Counted from the stretch's first letter, positions 43,779 to 52,882 are shown. The stretch: 64,000 bases of DNA from Aerococcaceae bacterium DSM 111021 (GCA_020112395.1 JACCEK010000001.1:1054001-1118000); one strand, 5' to 3'. Notes: generated by a model not told the origin, from the sequence alone. Made by a program: numbers and translations.

Positions 43779-44058
43779 AGACTTTTACTATGTTACTCCC
43801 GAATTTTATGAAAGTCAAGATGATTAAACATGACAATTTAATCATATGAAGAAACATAAAATTTTATGACCTAATCTTCGTATTTAATATCTGACGGTGT
43901 TATTATATATAGAAGATTCAAGTGAGCGCATGTTGAAAATAACGTTTTATTCTATATTTTTACAATATACACCTAGAGTCCCATGGAAATTCCATTCGAC
44001 TCTAGTATATTTAAAGTGAGAAAAGCGTATCTTAGTAATATAAATGAGAGGATTATTT
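43779..44058. other. adcA / ABC exporter divergent intergenic region
   Basis: Apart from the Zur-like box and the inverted repeat at 43973-44005, the region is AT-rich. A TATTATATATAG stretch near 43900 may be a -10 for the exporter operon. GAGAGG precedes the exporter ATG. Confidence 0.45.
43973..44005 (+). promoter_or_regulatory. Long inverted repeat in exporter leader
   Basis: CTAGAGTC, two bases, ATGGAA, one base, TTCCAT, two bases, GACTCTAG: 14 paired positions around one base, interrupted by a 2x2 internal loop. It ends 54 bases before the ABC ATPase start. TATATTT follows, not a true T-run. It may be an operator or an RNA hairpin controlling the exporter. Confidence 0.6.
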
Positions 44059-44997
44059 ATGAAAGATTCAATAGTATTAGAAGTCAACAAAGTATCTAAA
44101 CAATACGGTAAGCAAAAGGCTTTAGACCGCTTTAGCTTGCAAGTAAAAAAAGGTGAAATTGTCGGCGTAGCTGGGCCTAACGGTGCAGGGAAAACGACCT
44201 TATTTCGAATTATAACAGGAATGACACCCAACTATCATGGTGAACTTCAATTATTTGGTTCATTAGATGTCACAGCCTTAAAAGAAAATCGGAAGTATTT
44301 AGGTACGATTATTGAAGACCCGGCTTTCTTCCCTGAGATGTCAGCCAAACAAAACTTAGAATTCTACCGTATACAACGTGGAGTTAAGAACAAAAGCCGT
44401 ATCGATGAATTATTAAAACTTGTTGGTTTGGCGGATGTCGGGAATAAGAAGTTTAAAAGTTTCTCTCTAGGGATGAAGCAGCGTCTAGCGATTGCCTTAG
44501 CTTTAATCCATGAACCAGAACTTCTTATCTTTGATGAGCCTACGAATGGCTTAGATCCAAGTGGTATCATCCAAGTCAGAAAATTACTTCAAAAACTGGC
44601 GGAGGAAACAAATTTAACGATTCTTGTATCGTCTCATATTCTTTCTGAATTAGAGAACTTAGCAACCCGCTTTGTGATTGTCAATCATGGCCAAAAAATC
44701 GATGAATTTACTAAAGATGAGTTGCAAGAACGTCTTCAGAGCTACTATGAATTGCGCGTAGACGACAACCAATTTGCAAGTCAGCTTATTGAAAAAAACT
44801 TGAATACATCTAATTATGAAATAACTTCTGACGGGATGATTAAATTATTTGATGCTGATATTGTAGCGAGTGACATCGCAGATATGTTAGTGAAAAATAA
44901 CATCAAACTATCACACTTAGCACGTAAATCACACAATTTAGAAGAGATGTTTATTAACTTAACCGAGGAGAGTGATTCTAATGATGAGACTATTTAA
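44059..44997 (+). CDS. ABC transporter ATP-binding protein (bacitracin-type exporter family)
   Basis: The 312-residue ATPase starts at the ATG at 44059, with GAGAGG seven bases upstream. Walker A is GPNGAGKTT, the signature is FSLGMKQRLAIA, and Walker B is ELLIFDEPTNGLDP. A C-terminal extension of about 90 residues is typical of BcrA/NatA-like exporter ATPases. It overlaps the permease gene by 17 bases. Substrate is unknown. Self-resistance or lantibiotic/bacitracin-type export is possible, but no regulator or peptide gene is nearby. Confidence 0.85.
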   Translation: MKDSIVLEVNKVSKQYGKQKALDRFSLQVKKGEIVGVAGPNGAGKTTLFRIITGMTPNYHGELQLFGSLDVTALKENRKYLGTIIEDPAFFPEMSAKQNLEFYRIQRGVKNKSRIDELLKLVGLADVGNKKFKSFSLGMKQRLAIALALIHEPELLIFDEPTNGLDPSGIIQVRKLLQKLAEETNLTILVSSHILSELENLATRFVIVNHGQKIDEFTKDELQERLQSYYELRVDDNQFASQLIEKNLNTSNYEITSDGMIKLFDADIVASDIADMLVKNNIKLSHLARKSHNLEEMFINLTEESDSNDETI

Positions 44998-45742
44998 AGC
45001 TGAATTGTATCAACTCTCAACGCGTCTAGCACCTAAAATTTGGTTGTTGGTTGGTTTATTACTCGGTACAGCAATTCCTTTACTTTATTATTTAGGGACA
45101 TGGTTAGATGAAGGTACTCGACCAGTACTTCAGACTCTTCCAGCTGAGCCGTTGATTTATTTTGCATTTATACCGTTAATGACTAGCACGGCGATTTTCT
45201 TATTAATCGGCTTGGGTAATACCGCTTACCACGATGAAACTCGAAACCGGACATTAATTAATACGGTTAGTACAGGACATTCACGTTATAAAATTTACAT
45301 CATTAAATATTTAAGTAGTTTGGTTCTAGCAACTTGTTTCTTGTTTGTTGCAATTCTGGGCTTTGCTGTGGCTGGTGCGATTATTTTTAATGGCGATATT
45401 TCTATTTATTTTGAGATCATTGTCAAAGAAAGCATACTCAGCTATATTCCAATTTGGTTGATGTATTTGGCACTCTTCCAAATCATTTATTTCTTTTCTA
45501 CAAGTAACGCGTTAATGAACATAACAATTTTAGGTATCATTGCAATTCCTTTAATATTACAACTCTTAGCGTTTCGCTTTGATTTTGTTGCAAAAATTGA
45601 GCCTTATGTCTTTACACAATTGAATCCAGACAATCCATTAATGATTAATAATATCAATTTGACCCCTTGGTTAGCTCTTTTATATTTTGCTATTTTTATT
45701 GGAATTGGGATATTCTTCTTCAACCGTCGAGAGATAAAATAA
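44981..45742 (+). CDS. ABC exporter permease (ABC-2 type)
   Basis: The 253-residue membrane protein starts at the ATG at 44981, preceded by GAGGAG. Six hydrophobic helices occur in three pairs, the first at about 20-40. The stretch DETRNRTLINTVSTGHSRYKIYIIKYL between helices 2 and 3 is typical of BcrB-like ABC-2 permeases. It pairs with the ATPase it overlaps. Substrate is not deducible. Confidence 0.82.
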   Translation: MMRLFKAELYQLSTRLAPKIWLLVGLLLGTAIPLLYYLGTWLDEGTRPVLQTLPAEPLIYFAFIPLMTSTAIFLLIGLGNTAYHDETRNRTLINTVSTGHSRYKIYIIKYLSSLVLATCFLFVAILGFAVAGAIIFNGDISIYFEIIVKESILSYIPIWLMYLALFQIIYFFSTSNALMNITILGIIAIPLILQLLAFRFDFVAKIEPYVFTQLNPDNPLMINNINLTPWLALLYFAIFIGIGIFFFNRREIK

Positions 45743-45790
45743 AAATACGAATCACGCCAAATTAACTTTGGCAGTGATTCGTATTTTTTT
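45743..45790 (+). terminator. Exporter operon terminator, overlapping the convergent gene
   Basis: AATACGAATCAC...GTGATTCGTATT is followed by TTTTT. The A-run on the other side makes it usable for the convergent DUF454 gene too, whose last codons lie within the stem. Confidence 0.88.
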
Positions 45791-46172
45791 CGGAATTTCC
45801 GCATTTTTCTGGACGGTCGGGCACAACTAAGAATAGTACATAGGTAATTCCAAACATAAGTAAAGTTAATAACACTTTCACAAACATAATGGGTGCGAAA
45901 TAAATAGATGCTCCCATTAAAATATATATATTTACAATCATTTTGCGTTTCTTTTTACGTGGAATTGACTTGGTTTCGACATAGTCTGATACATAAAATT
46001 GATACATCTTAGTTTGTTGTAGCCAGTTATTGAAGCGTTCAGAGCTTCTTGTAAAGAAGAAACCAGCTAAAAGCAAGAAAGGTGTTGTAGGTAGAATTGG
46101 TAAGATGGTTCCAATAAAACCAATAGTAAAAGTAACAAATCCTAATACGATGTAAGTATATTTTTTAATCAA
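45762..46172 (-). CDS. DUF454 (YbaN) family membrane protein
   Basis: The 136-residue protein has the YbaN/DUF454 hallmark GFIGTILPILPTTPFLLLAGFFF at about 17-40. SSERFNNWL and a basic stretch (PRKKKRKM) follow, then two more membrane helices (about 85-118). The function of the family is unknown. The C-terminal tail SEKNTNHCQS is encoded inside the shared terminator, which may mean the true end has drifted into it. Confidence 0.85.
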   Translation of the reverse strand: MIKKYTYIVLGFVTFTIGFIGTILPILPTTPFLLLAGFFFTRSSERFNNWLQQTKMYQFYVSDYVETKSIPRKKKRKMIVNIYILMGASIYFAPIMFVKVLLTLLMFGITYVLFLVVPDRPEKCGNSEKNTNHCQS

Positions 46173-46261
46173 TTTATATCTCCTCTATTCCAATCGCCTA
46201 TAAGTAATATTTATTGTAACGCTACTTGAATAATAATTCAAAGCTTTATTTTATTTTAAGC

Positions 46262-46310
46262 AAAAAAAATCAACAATTAAACCAATACGCATTGGATTTA
46301 ATTGTTGATT
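46262..46310 (-). terminator. Terminator of the GTPase gene
   Basis: AATCAACAATTAAACCAAT pairs with ATTGGATTTAATTGTTGATT. Eight T follow on the minus strand. Confidence 0.9.
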
Positions 46311-46315
46311 TTTCA

Positions 46316-47524
46316 CTAAGATTGCTGTTTAAGGAATGAACCAAGCCATTCCGGTAAATAGTTTTCTTTAATTTTGTCTGGAATATTATCAAAAACAGTA
46401 TCTAATTGTTCTGATAAATTTTTATTCATTATTTGTTGGATCTCGTTAATCTTCATATCTCGTCCTTCAACTTCAGCGATTGAAATCTGACGAAGTACTT
46501 CAATATAACTGTAGGCCAAAGCAATCGTTAACATCCCAGCCGTTGTCCCAGATATTACACCACCTGTGACCGTTCCTATTCCTGGTATCATTTTAAAGGC
46601 TGAGGACACAATTATCTTACCAAAATACGTTGCACCACCCGTACCACCAATACCAGCAATAATAGATACAATTTGAGCTTTATCAAGTGATAGGCCAAAT
46701 ATCGACGTAATGTGGGCTAGCATCGTTACTTGCATTGGAACAAGCAAGGTTGCATCTGCAATTGGAATAGGCGAGAAACCAACTCCAAAGGCTGAGGCAA
46801 TATATTTATTCGCCCAACGTCTAGCATGCTCCACTTTAATGTTTAAATCTATTTGTTGGGCGTTGATAAAAGCTTTATGTACCTCTGATGGTACAACTTC
46901 TAAGGTTGTATCAATCAGTTGTTGTAAACCAAATGCTGGAATTCGTTGCTCTCCACGAATGATATACGTTTTAGCTAATACTGGAATAATAGAAACAACG
47001 GGCATATTCTGTTCTTTTAAGTAAGATTCAAACTCGCTATTTCTCTCACCGATTGCTTGCGTTAAGATTAACAACACTGGCACATGTTCAGCCATCGCTT
47101 CGATTAATTCAATCTCAAAAGGTTCAATTCGCGCCATCGTACTATTAATACAGTAATAGACGACATCAATCGCTTCATCCGTTCCTTTTGACTTTTGTGA
47201 TTTGATTAAATTAGATAGTGAAGTTAATACTTCATGTTGAGAATTAGGGTTCAATTCTAGGCCTTTAGTATCAAATAAAGTTAAAGGTACACCCTCTTTA
47301 GTAATTCGCTCAACATGTTGAGTTATTGGCTTTCCAACGCCTGTTTCAGCTAATTTTTCCCGAAACACAGCATTGATTAAAGTACTTTTTCCACTACCTG
47401 TTTTACCTGCGACTAAAATATTAATCGGTTGAATCCGGTCCATTTCTTGTTGAGTTTTCTCAATTAAATTATTCGCTACGTCGCGATTTGCTTTACGTTG
47501 CAATACTTTATTCCATAAGCTCAC
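46316..47524 (-). CDS. Dynamin-like/Era-type GTPase with DUF697 domain
   Basis: The 402-residue protein has a P-loop (AGKTGSGKST at 39-48), a G3 motif (LFDTKG at about 86-91), and a G4-like stretch LILTQAIGERN. The C-terminal half carries the hydrophobic, glycine-rich DUF697 region (IIAGIGGTGGATYFG, GTVTGGVISGTTAGMLTIAL), which should associate with the membrane. The role of these YcjX/DUF697-like GTPases is poorly known. It is followed by a terminator and preceded by yugP by 27 bases, so they may share a transcript. Confidence 0.75.
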   Translation of the reverse strand: MSLWNKVLQRKANRDVANNLIEKTQQEMDRIQPINILVAGKTGSGKSTLINAVFREKLAETGVGKPITQHVERITKEGVPLTLFDTKGLELNPNSQHEVLTSLSNLIKSQKSKGTDEAIDVVYYCINSTMARIEPFEIELIEAMAEHVPVLLILTQAIGERNSEFESYLKEQNMPVVSIIPVLAKTYIIRGEQRIPAFGLQQLIDTTLEVVPSEVHKAFINAQQIDLNIKVEHARRWANKYIASAFGVGFSPIPIADATLLVPMQVTMLAHITSIFGLSLDKAQIVSIIAGIGGTGGATYFGKIIVSSAFKMIPGIGTVTGGVISGTTAGMLTIALAYSYIEVLRQISIAEVEGRDMKINEIQQIMNKNLSEQLDTVFDNIPDKIKENYLPEWLGSFLKQQS

Positions 47525-47551
47525 TGTCTATCATCCCTTTCAAGTCATTCT

Positions 47552-48232
47552 TTATCTTCTACGGTTTGAGATTAGAATGAGTCGTACTAATTGAAGTGCC
47601 GTACTTAGTGTTGCTGCGATATATGTAAACGCGGCTGCATCTAATACTTTCTTAGCTGCTGGTACTTCTTCAGTTACGAAGACACCTGTATCACCTAAGA
47701 TTGCAAGTGCACGTTTACTTGCATCAAACTCTACCGGTAATGTCACAAGTTGGAAAACTAATACTAAACCAAATGCGATAATTCCGATATTAACTAATCC
47801 CGTAAATTGTAGTAACAACCCAATAAAGATCAAAGGCATTGCAATTGTAGACCCGATTTGAACAACCGGCGCAATAGCACTCCTTACTTTTAGATAAGCA
47901 TAGTCTTTTTGATCCTGAATCGCATGCCCAACCTCATGCGCTGCAACAGCTACTGCTGACACAGAAGTCTGATTGTACGTTGCTTCTGATAAACGTAACA
48001 CTTTATTCCTTGGATCATAGTGGTCTGTTAATCGACCTTTAACCTGCTCAACTTTCACATTTGTGATACCCGCTGATTGTAGGATATGTTCAGCTGCCTG
48101 TTTACCTGTAATTCTCTTTTCTGTTTCTAATTGATCATATTTATTAAATGTCGATTGTACACGATTCTGTGCAAACATTACAATTCCCATTCCGATAAGG
48201 ACTAATATATAAGTCCAATCCATATAAAACAT
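47552..48232 (-). CDS. yugP: Membrane zinc metallopeptidase YugP
   Basis: The 226-residue protein of the PF04298 family has an N-terminal membrane helix (about 6-22), the active-site motif AAHEVGHAIQ (HEVGH at 99-103), and two further helices. A third-ligand region is SKRALAIL near the C-terminus. The ATG at 48232 has AGGAGG seven bases upstream. The biological substrate is unknown. Confidence 0.88.
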   Translation of the reverse strand: MFYMDWTYILVLIGMGIVMFAQNRVQSTFNKYDQLETEKRITGKQAAEHILQSAGITNVKVEQVKGRLTDHYDPRNKVLRLSEATYNQTSVSAVAVAAHEVGHAIQDQKDYAYLKVRSAIAPVVQIGSTIAMPLIFIGLLLQFTGLVNIGIIAFGLVLVFQLVTLPVEFDASKRALAILGDTGVFVTEEVPAAKKVLDAAAFTYIAATLSTALQLVRLILISNRRR

Positions 48233-48342
48233 GTGTATTCCTCCTTAGTTGAAATCACCATAATTATACCATATTTACCTTTAAATCCCGCATCTGACAG
48301 CTTGTATTGACTATATCGCAACAAGATTAATCAAATATGAAT

Positions 48343-48372
48343 AAAATAACCGGAACGCATAATACGTTCCGG
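48343..48372 (-). terminator. Uracil permease gene terminator
   Basis: On the minus strand CCGGAACG-7-CGTTCCGG is followed by TTATTTTATT, about 65 bases past the permease stop. Confidence 0.75.
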
Positions 48373-48438
48373 CTTGTAGATTAGCGTAAGATTATTATCT
48401 CATAATATGTTTGATAAACATCCACCTTAAGACGGAGA

Positions 48439-49719
48439 TTATTTATCTTCAGCTGGTAAAACTAAGTTTAAGATAATCCCAACAATTGCACTTAAAGCTG
48501 TTCCTGAAATAACTAAAGTTGAACCCACTTCTAGAACTGCCCCACCTAAACCAATAACAAGCATTGCACTCGCGATTATTAAGTTACGTGATTGGTTGAA
48601 GTCTGCTTTATTACTAATTAATACTTTCAATCCGTTACTTGCAATCACTCCGTAAAGTAAGATTGACATTCCTCCTAAAACTGATTGAGGAATTGTTGAA
48701 ATTAAGGCAGTAAATTTACCTAAGAAGCTAATGATAATTGCGATAATTGCTGCATTACGAATGACTGATATACTCGCAACTTTTGTCATACCAATTACTC
48801 CTGTATTTTCCCCGTAAGTTGTATTGGCTGGTCCACCAATCAAAGCTGAGAATAGAGAGGCAATTCCATCACCTGCTAAAGTTCTATCTAATCCAGGCTT
48901 TTTAATATAGTCATGACCTGTAATTTCTCCAAGAACCATCACATCTCCCATATGCTCCGCAATCGTTACAAACGCAATTGGTATAATCGCTAACGCTTCA
49001 GCACCAAAGTAGAAGTTATATCGATCAGGACTGTTCCCAAATGGTAAACGAATATCAGGTAGTGAGAACCAACTTGCTTCTTGAACCGGTGTTAAATCAA
49101 CAATCCCTAGTAAAATAGCCACAATATAACCAACAATAATTGCAATAAGGAATGGAATCACTTTCGCAAAACCTTTTCCTTTAAATGTGACAAATACAGC
49201 TACGGCAAAAGTTAGAACTGCCGTTAGAATTTGGCGCCAGTCCCCACCTTCAACAAAACCAGCATTTTGAACCGCTGTCGCTGATAATCCCAATCCGATA
49301 ACAATAATCATTGGCCCAATAACAATTGGTGGGAATAATTTATTTATCCAGTTGCTTCCCACTTTATGTATGATTAATGCAACAACAACGTAAACAAGTC
49401 CAACTAACATAATTCCTGTTTGAGCAGCATCGATACTTCCACCCATTTGATCAATTGCAAATGACATCGCTGTAATATAAGCAAATGATGAACCCAAATA
49501 TACTGGTACTTTAAACTGAGTCACAACCATATAGATCAGTGTTCCAACCCCACTGGCTAATAGCGCTGTTGACACTGGCAAACCTAATACTAAAGGCACC
49601 AAAATTGTCGCACCAAACATTGCAAACACATGTTGGAAACTTAATAATAAACCAGGTATTAAAAATGGCTTCTCATGTACATCCAACAACATTCTTTTTT
49701 CTTTTCCTGAATTTTCCAT
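48439..49719 (-). CDS. pyrP: Uracil permease (NCS2 family), PyrR-controlled
   Basis: Proton-coupled uracil importer; 426 residues from the ATG at 49719 (MENSGKEKRMLLDVHEKP), which has AAAGGAG eight bases upstream. A more distant in-frame ATG (49800) would lie upstream of a leader terminator and is unlikely. About 12-14 membrane segments are present. NCS2 motifs include LLSFQHVFAMFGATILVP at the N-terminus, and FVTIAEHMGDVMVLGEITG and GGPANTTYGENTGVIGMTKV. The PyrR binding loop in the leader supports uracil rather than xanthine as substrate. Confidence 0.9.
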   Translation of the reverse strand: MENSGKEKRMLLDVHEKPFLIPGLLLSFQHVFAMFGATILVPLVLGLPVSTALLASGVGTLIYMVVTQFKVPVYLGSSFAYITAMSFAIDQMGGSIDAAQTGIMLVGLVYVVVALIIHKVGSNWINKLFPPIVIGPMIIVIGLGLSATAVQNAGFVEGGDWRQILTAVLTFAVAVFVTFKGKGFAKVIPFLIAIIVGYIVAILLGIVDLTPVQEASWFSLPDIRLPFGNSPDRYNFYFGAEALAIIPIAFVTIAEHMGDVMVLGEITGHDYIKKPGLDRTLAGDGIASLFSALIGGPANTTYGENTGVIGMTKVASISVIRNAAIIAIIISFLGKFTALISTIPQSVLGGMSILLYGVIASNGLKVLISNKADFNQSRNLIIASAMLVIGLGGAVLEVGSTLVISGTALSAIVGIILNLVLPAEDK

Positions 49720-49756
49720 ATAAACAGCTCCTTTTTGTTTAGGTTCACTTTGGACA

Positions 49757-49786
49757 AAATAAATAGCCCTTTGCAAAAACAGGGCT
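49757..49786 (-). terminator. pyrP leader terminator (attenuator)
   Basis: On the minus strand AGCCCT-10-AGGGCT (49786-49781 with 49770-49765) is followed by ATTTATTTT. It lies between the PyrR site and the pyrP ribosome site, as in PyrR attenuators. Confidence 0.82.
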
Positions 49787-49848
49787 TTAAAGAAGTTCAT
49801 ATGTAAATTGATGGCTCGCTCAACGCAATACCCTCTATAAAATGAAGT

Positions 49849-49881
49849 CTTTAGTAACCTCTCGGGATTACTTTAAAAGTC
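49849..49881 (-). promoter_or_regulatory. PyrR binding loop (anti-antiterminator)
   Basis: AATCCCGAGAGGTT (49869-49856) fits the PyrR RNA consensus ARUCCNGNGAGGYU exactly and is closed by the stem AGTAA/TTACT. PyrR with UMP would hold this hairpin, allow the downstream terminator, and shut off pyrP when pyrimidines are plentiful. Confidence 0.88.
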
Positions 49882-49897
49882 CCTTTAACCTGTACAA

Positions 49898-49925
49898 ATT
49901 TTACCATGCACGGAAAAAATTGCAA
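49898..49925 (-). promoter_or_regulatory. pyrP promoter
   Basis: The -35 TTGCAA (49925-49920), a 16-bp spacer and the extended -10 TGGTAAAAT (TAAAAT at 49903-49898) lie just upstream of the PyrR site. Confidence 0.65.
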
Positions 49926-50002
49926 TAGTAAATTTATTAGACGAGAGAATTCGAGTGTTGCTTGGCTAATAGACACTGTCATGGGATAACAATGGGGTTG
50001 TA

Positions 50003-50045
50003 TGTCTAAGTCACCGTGTCACCACTTTATACGGTGACTTAGACA
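50003..50045. repeat. Perfect 15-bp inverted repeat with 13-nt loop
   Basis: TGTCTAAGTCACCGT (50003-50017) and its exact reverse complement (50031-50045). There is no T-run. It lies between the pyrP promoter and the importer terminator. A CCAC..CAATGA piece shared with the dispersed repeat follows at 50050. Confidence 0.75.
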
Positions 50046-50065
50046 TTACTCACCACAATGAACAC

Positions 50066-50104
50066 AAAAATCGGCCAGTTATCTTTAACTGATAACTGGC
50101 CGAT
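50066..50104 (-). terminator. Triple-SBP importer operon terminator
   Basis: ATCGGCCAGTTATC-7-GATAACTGGCCGAT is followed by TTTTTG on the minus strand, 15 bases past the ATPase stop. Confidence 0.9.
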
Positions 50105-50119
50105 AATGGAATATGTTTT

Positions 50120-50932
50120 TTAAGATAACAACATTGCATCGGATGCTAATGTTTCACCTGATTCTTGGCGGAAGAGTTCCATTAAACGATCAATCGTTAA
50201 ATTTTTCTTTTCTTCGCCGCTTACATCAAGGATAATTCGACCTTGATGGAGCATAATTAGGCGGTTACCATATTTGACTGCATCATTCATATTATGGGTA
50301 ATCATTAATGCAGTTAATTGTTGTTCGTTGACAATTTTATCAGTTAATTGAAGAACCATCTCACTTGTTTTAGGATCTAATGCCGCTGTATGCTCATCAA
50401 GTAATAAAACTTGCGGCTTACGTAAAGTAGCCATTAAAAGCGTTAAAGCTTGACGTTGTCCACCTGATAAGTAAGCAACATCAGTTGTTAAACGGTCTTC
50501 TAAGCCTAGATCAAGAAATTTCAAACGTTCTTTCATCTCTTGACGGTCTGCTTCTTTAACCCCTTTACGTAGTCCACGTTTTAGACCACGGCGGTTTGCA
50601 AGAGCCATATTCTCTTGAATTGTTAGGCGTGCAGCTGTTCCCATTTTTGTATCTTGGAATACATAACCAATCGAATCAGCGCGCTTATTCATTGGAAGAC
50701 GCGTAACATCTGCGGAGTTAATCTTGACAGACCCTTCATCTGGAATCAGGGATCCGTTAATTGTGTTTAGTAATGTTGATTTACCAGCTCCATTACCTCC
50801 GATTACAGTGACAAAGTCGCCGTCATAAAGAGATAAGTCGATTCCTTTAAGAACATGGTTCTCATTAACCGTTCCGCGTTCGAATGACTTTTGAATACCT
50901 GATAACTCTAATTTAATTTGTCTCTCAGTCAT
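50120..50932 (-). CDS. ABC importer ATP-binding protein (TrpX-associated type)
   Basis: The 270-residue ATPase has Walker A GGNGAGKST, the Q-loop VFQDTKMGTAA, signature YLSGGQRQALTLLMATL and Walker B QVLLLDEHTAALDP, where the usual DEP is DEH. The DEHTAALDP variant is typical of the ATPase paired with PF04392 binding proteins. It overlaps the permease stop by one base. It is the last gene of the operon and serves all three binding proteins. Confidence 0.9.
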   Translation of the reverse strand: MTERQIKLELSGIQKSFERGTVNENHVLKGIDLSLYDGDFVTVIGGNGAGKSTLLNTINGSLIPDEGSVKINSADVTRLPMNKRADSIGYVFQDTKMGTAARLTIQENMALANRRGLKRGLRKGVKEADRQEMKERLKFLDLGLEDRLTTDVAYLSGGQRQALTLLMATLRKPQVLLLDEHTAALDPKTSEMVLQLTDKIVNEQQLTALMITHNMNDAVKYGNRLIMLHQGRIILDVSGEEKKNLTIDRLMELFRQESGETLASDAMLLS

Positions 50933-51849
50933 TATTTCGCACCTCCACTTACTGCGTGTTTCTTCCGACTACCGAAATGTTTCTGAATTTGTGGGAAATA
51001 TAACACAAATCCAAGTAAAATCGCAGAGAATAAACGTAAGTCAGTTGGACGAATATCAATCCAAGGTTGGTTTAAGATAAAGTCAATAATTAGACGATAA
51101 ATGAAACTACCTGCAACGATTGACGTTAAACGGAAACCAATTGATTGATTTGGAATAACAACCTCAGCAACGATTACAGAGGCAAGACCGATAACGATTG
51201 TACCGATACCCATACTAATATCTGCGAAACCGTCTTTTTGTGCAACCATCGCTCCACTTAAGGCGATAAGACCGTTACCGATAATGTAACCTAATGTCTT
51301 CATACGATTTGTATTAATTCCGTTAGCTTCACTCATTCGAGGGTTATCACCCGTTGCTCGAAGTGATAATCCCATTTCTGTATGTAGGAATAAAACTAAA
51401 AGAACGATGATGATAGCAAGAATAATTAGGGCTAAAACTGTTACAGACATATTTTTACTTAAACCAAACATATCTGCAATCGGTGTATAAATCGTTTCTT
51501 GCCCAAGTAAAGCTAAGTTAGAACGTCCGCCCATAACGTGTAAGTTAATTGAATACAGACCAGTCTGTAACAAGATACCCGTTAATAATGGTGGAATACG
51601 AAGCTTTGTATGAATCCAACCAGCTAGTAACCCACCGAGTGAACCACCTGCAAAAGCCGCAGCAGTTGCGATAAACGGATTCACTTCATTCGTAATTAAA
51701 ATTGCAGCGATTGCGCCCCCTAATGGGAACACCCCTTCTGCTGATAAATCTGCAATATCAAGTAGTCTGAAGGTAATGTATACCCCGATAGCCATGACTG
51801 CCCATACAACTCCTTGGCTAAAACTTGATGAAATAACATCTAGAATCAT
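50932..51849 (-). CDS. ABC importer permease (TrpX-associated type)
   Basis: The 305-residue membrane protein is of the LivH/RbsC-like permease family with about nine helices. It begins MILDVISSSFSQGVVWAVMA and contains DIADLSAEGVFPLGGA, LTGILLQTGLYSINL and LRATGDNPRMSEANGI, a run of blocks seen in permeases partnered with PF04392 (TrpX/YcjX-like) binding proteins. It is 70 bases after the third binding protein and overlaps the ATPase by one base. Confidence 0.9.
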   Translation of the reverse strand: MILDVISSSFSQGVVWAVMAIGVYITFRLLDIADLSAEGVFPLGGAIAAILITNEVNPFIATAAAFAGGSLGGLLAGWIHTKLRIPPLLTGILLQTGLYSINLHVMGGRSNLALLGQETIYTPIADMFGLSKNMSVTVLALIILAIIIVLLVLFLHTEMGLSLRATGDNPRMSEANGINTNRMKTLGYIIGNGLIALSGAMVAQKDGFADISMGIGTIVIGLASVIVAEVVIPNQSIGFRLTSIVAGSFIYRLIIDFILNQPWIDIRPTDLRLFSAILLGFVLYFPQIQKHFGSRKKHAVSGGAK

Positions 51850-51919
51850 AAATTAAACATACTCCTTTAATAAAATTTCAAAATCTTTTAATATTTTAAC
51901 ATATCTAATATTAAGATCG

Positions 51920-52870
51920 CTAATCTATTTGAATTGAACTTACATCAATTTCAACTTTATTCGCGTAATCTTCATTTACAACTAATTCAAAATTGTTCCC
52001 AACTTCAACCGGCATATTTGCTGGCGTTAAATCTTCATCCAACATGCGTTTAACCATATCAGCAGTTTGAACTCCGTAATCGTAATATGAATTAGATATC
52101 GTTGCAAGCCCATTCGCATTAATCGTTGAATCTGATGATCCAATCAAAGCTAATTTTGCTTCTTTAGCGATATCTCCAACTAATGAGATTGAACTATCAA
52201 TCGTGTTATCTGTTACTAATAAGATTGCGTCAGACTCATTCACTAATGCATTCATTACTTGTGAGATATCATTCGTGCTTACCACTGATTGTACGACATG
52301 ATTCAAGCCTTTCTCTTCGATAACCTCTGTTGCGATATCCACTTGATGTTGCGCATTCACTTCACTTGAATTATAGATTGTTCCAATATTTTTTGCTTCT
52401 GGAACAATTTCTAATAATAAATCAACGTGGTCTGCAATCGGTCCTAAGTTAGTTGTCCCAGTTAAATTACGTCCTGGCTCTTCCATTGAATCAACTAATT
52501 TTGCTTCAACAGGTGCTGCTACTGCTGCAAAAAAGATTGGTTTCTCTTGTTCAACTGATGCTAAAGCTTGAGCAGCTGGTGTTGCAATCGCAAAGATAAT
52601 ATCATTATCTCGCGCTACTTTCTCAGATAGAGACTGTAAGGTTGACATATCGCCATTAGCGTTTTGTAAATCCCATTCGACATTCCCTTCAAAAACTTCA
52701 TCGATGTGATCAACAAATCCATCTCGTGTATCATCTAAAGCAACATGACTCACATGTTGCAAGATTCCGATTTTGATTGGTTCGTCTTGTGCTTTAACTG
52801 GTTGAGTTAAAGGCATAATAGATACGAGCGCTAAAGCGATAATTGACACTACTTGAATGATTTTTTTCAT
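51920..52870 (-). CDS. ABC importer substrate-binding protein 3 (PF04392 family)
   Basis: The 316-residue exported binding protein has a signal peptide of about 27 residues ending VKAQDEP, with no lipobox. The mature part begins IKIGILQHVSHVALDDTRDG. It shares the family blocks IATPAAQALASVEQEKPIFF, GTTNLGPIADHVDLLLEIVPEAKNIG, YNSSEVNAQHQ and VTDNTIDSSISLVGDIAKEA. It is one of three tandem paralogues. Binding-site differences (AAVAAPVEA here, AAVTDPVEA and SSVSDPIGA in the others) suggest different ligands or affinities. Confidence 0.88.
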   Translation of the reverse strand: MKKIIQVVSIIALALVSIMPLTQPVKAQDEPIKIGILQHVSHVALDDTRDGFVDHIDEVFEGNVEWDLQNANGDMSTLQSLSEKVARDNDIIFAIATPAAQALASVEQEKPIFFAAVAAPVEAKLVDSMEEPGRNLTGTTNLGPIADHVDLLLEIVPEAKNIGTIYNSSEVNAQHQVDIATEVIEEKGLNHVVQSVVSTNDISQVMNALVNESDAILLVTDNTIDSSISLVGDIAKEAKLALIGSSDSTINANGLATISNSYYDYGVQTADMVKRMLDEDLTPANMPVEVGNNFELVVNEDYANKVEIDVSSIQID

Positions 52871-52882
52871 TTGTATAGGCTC

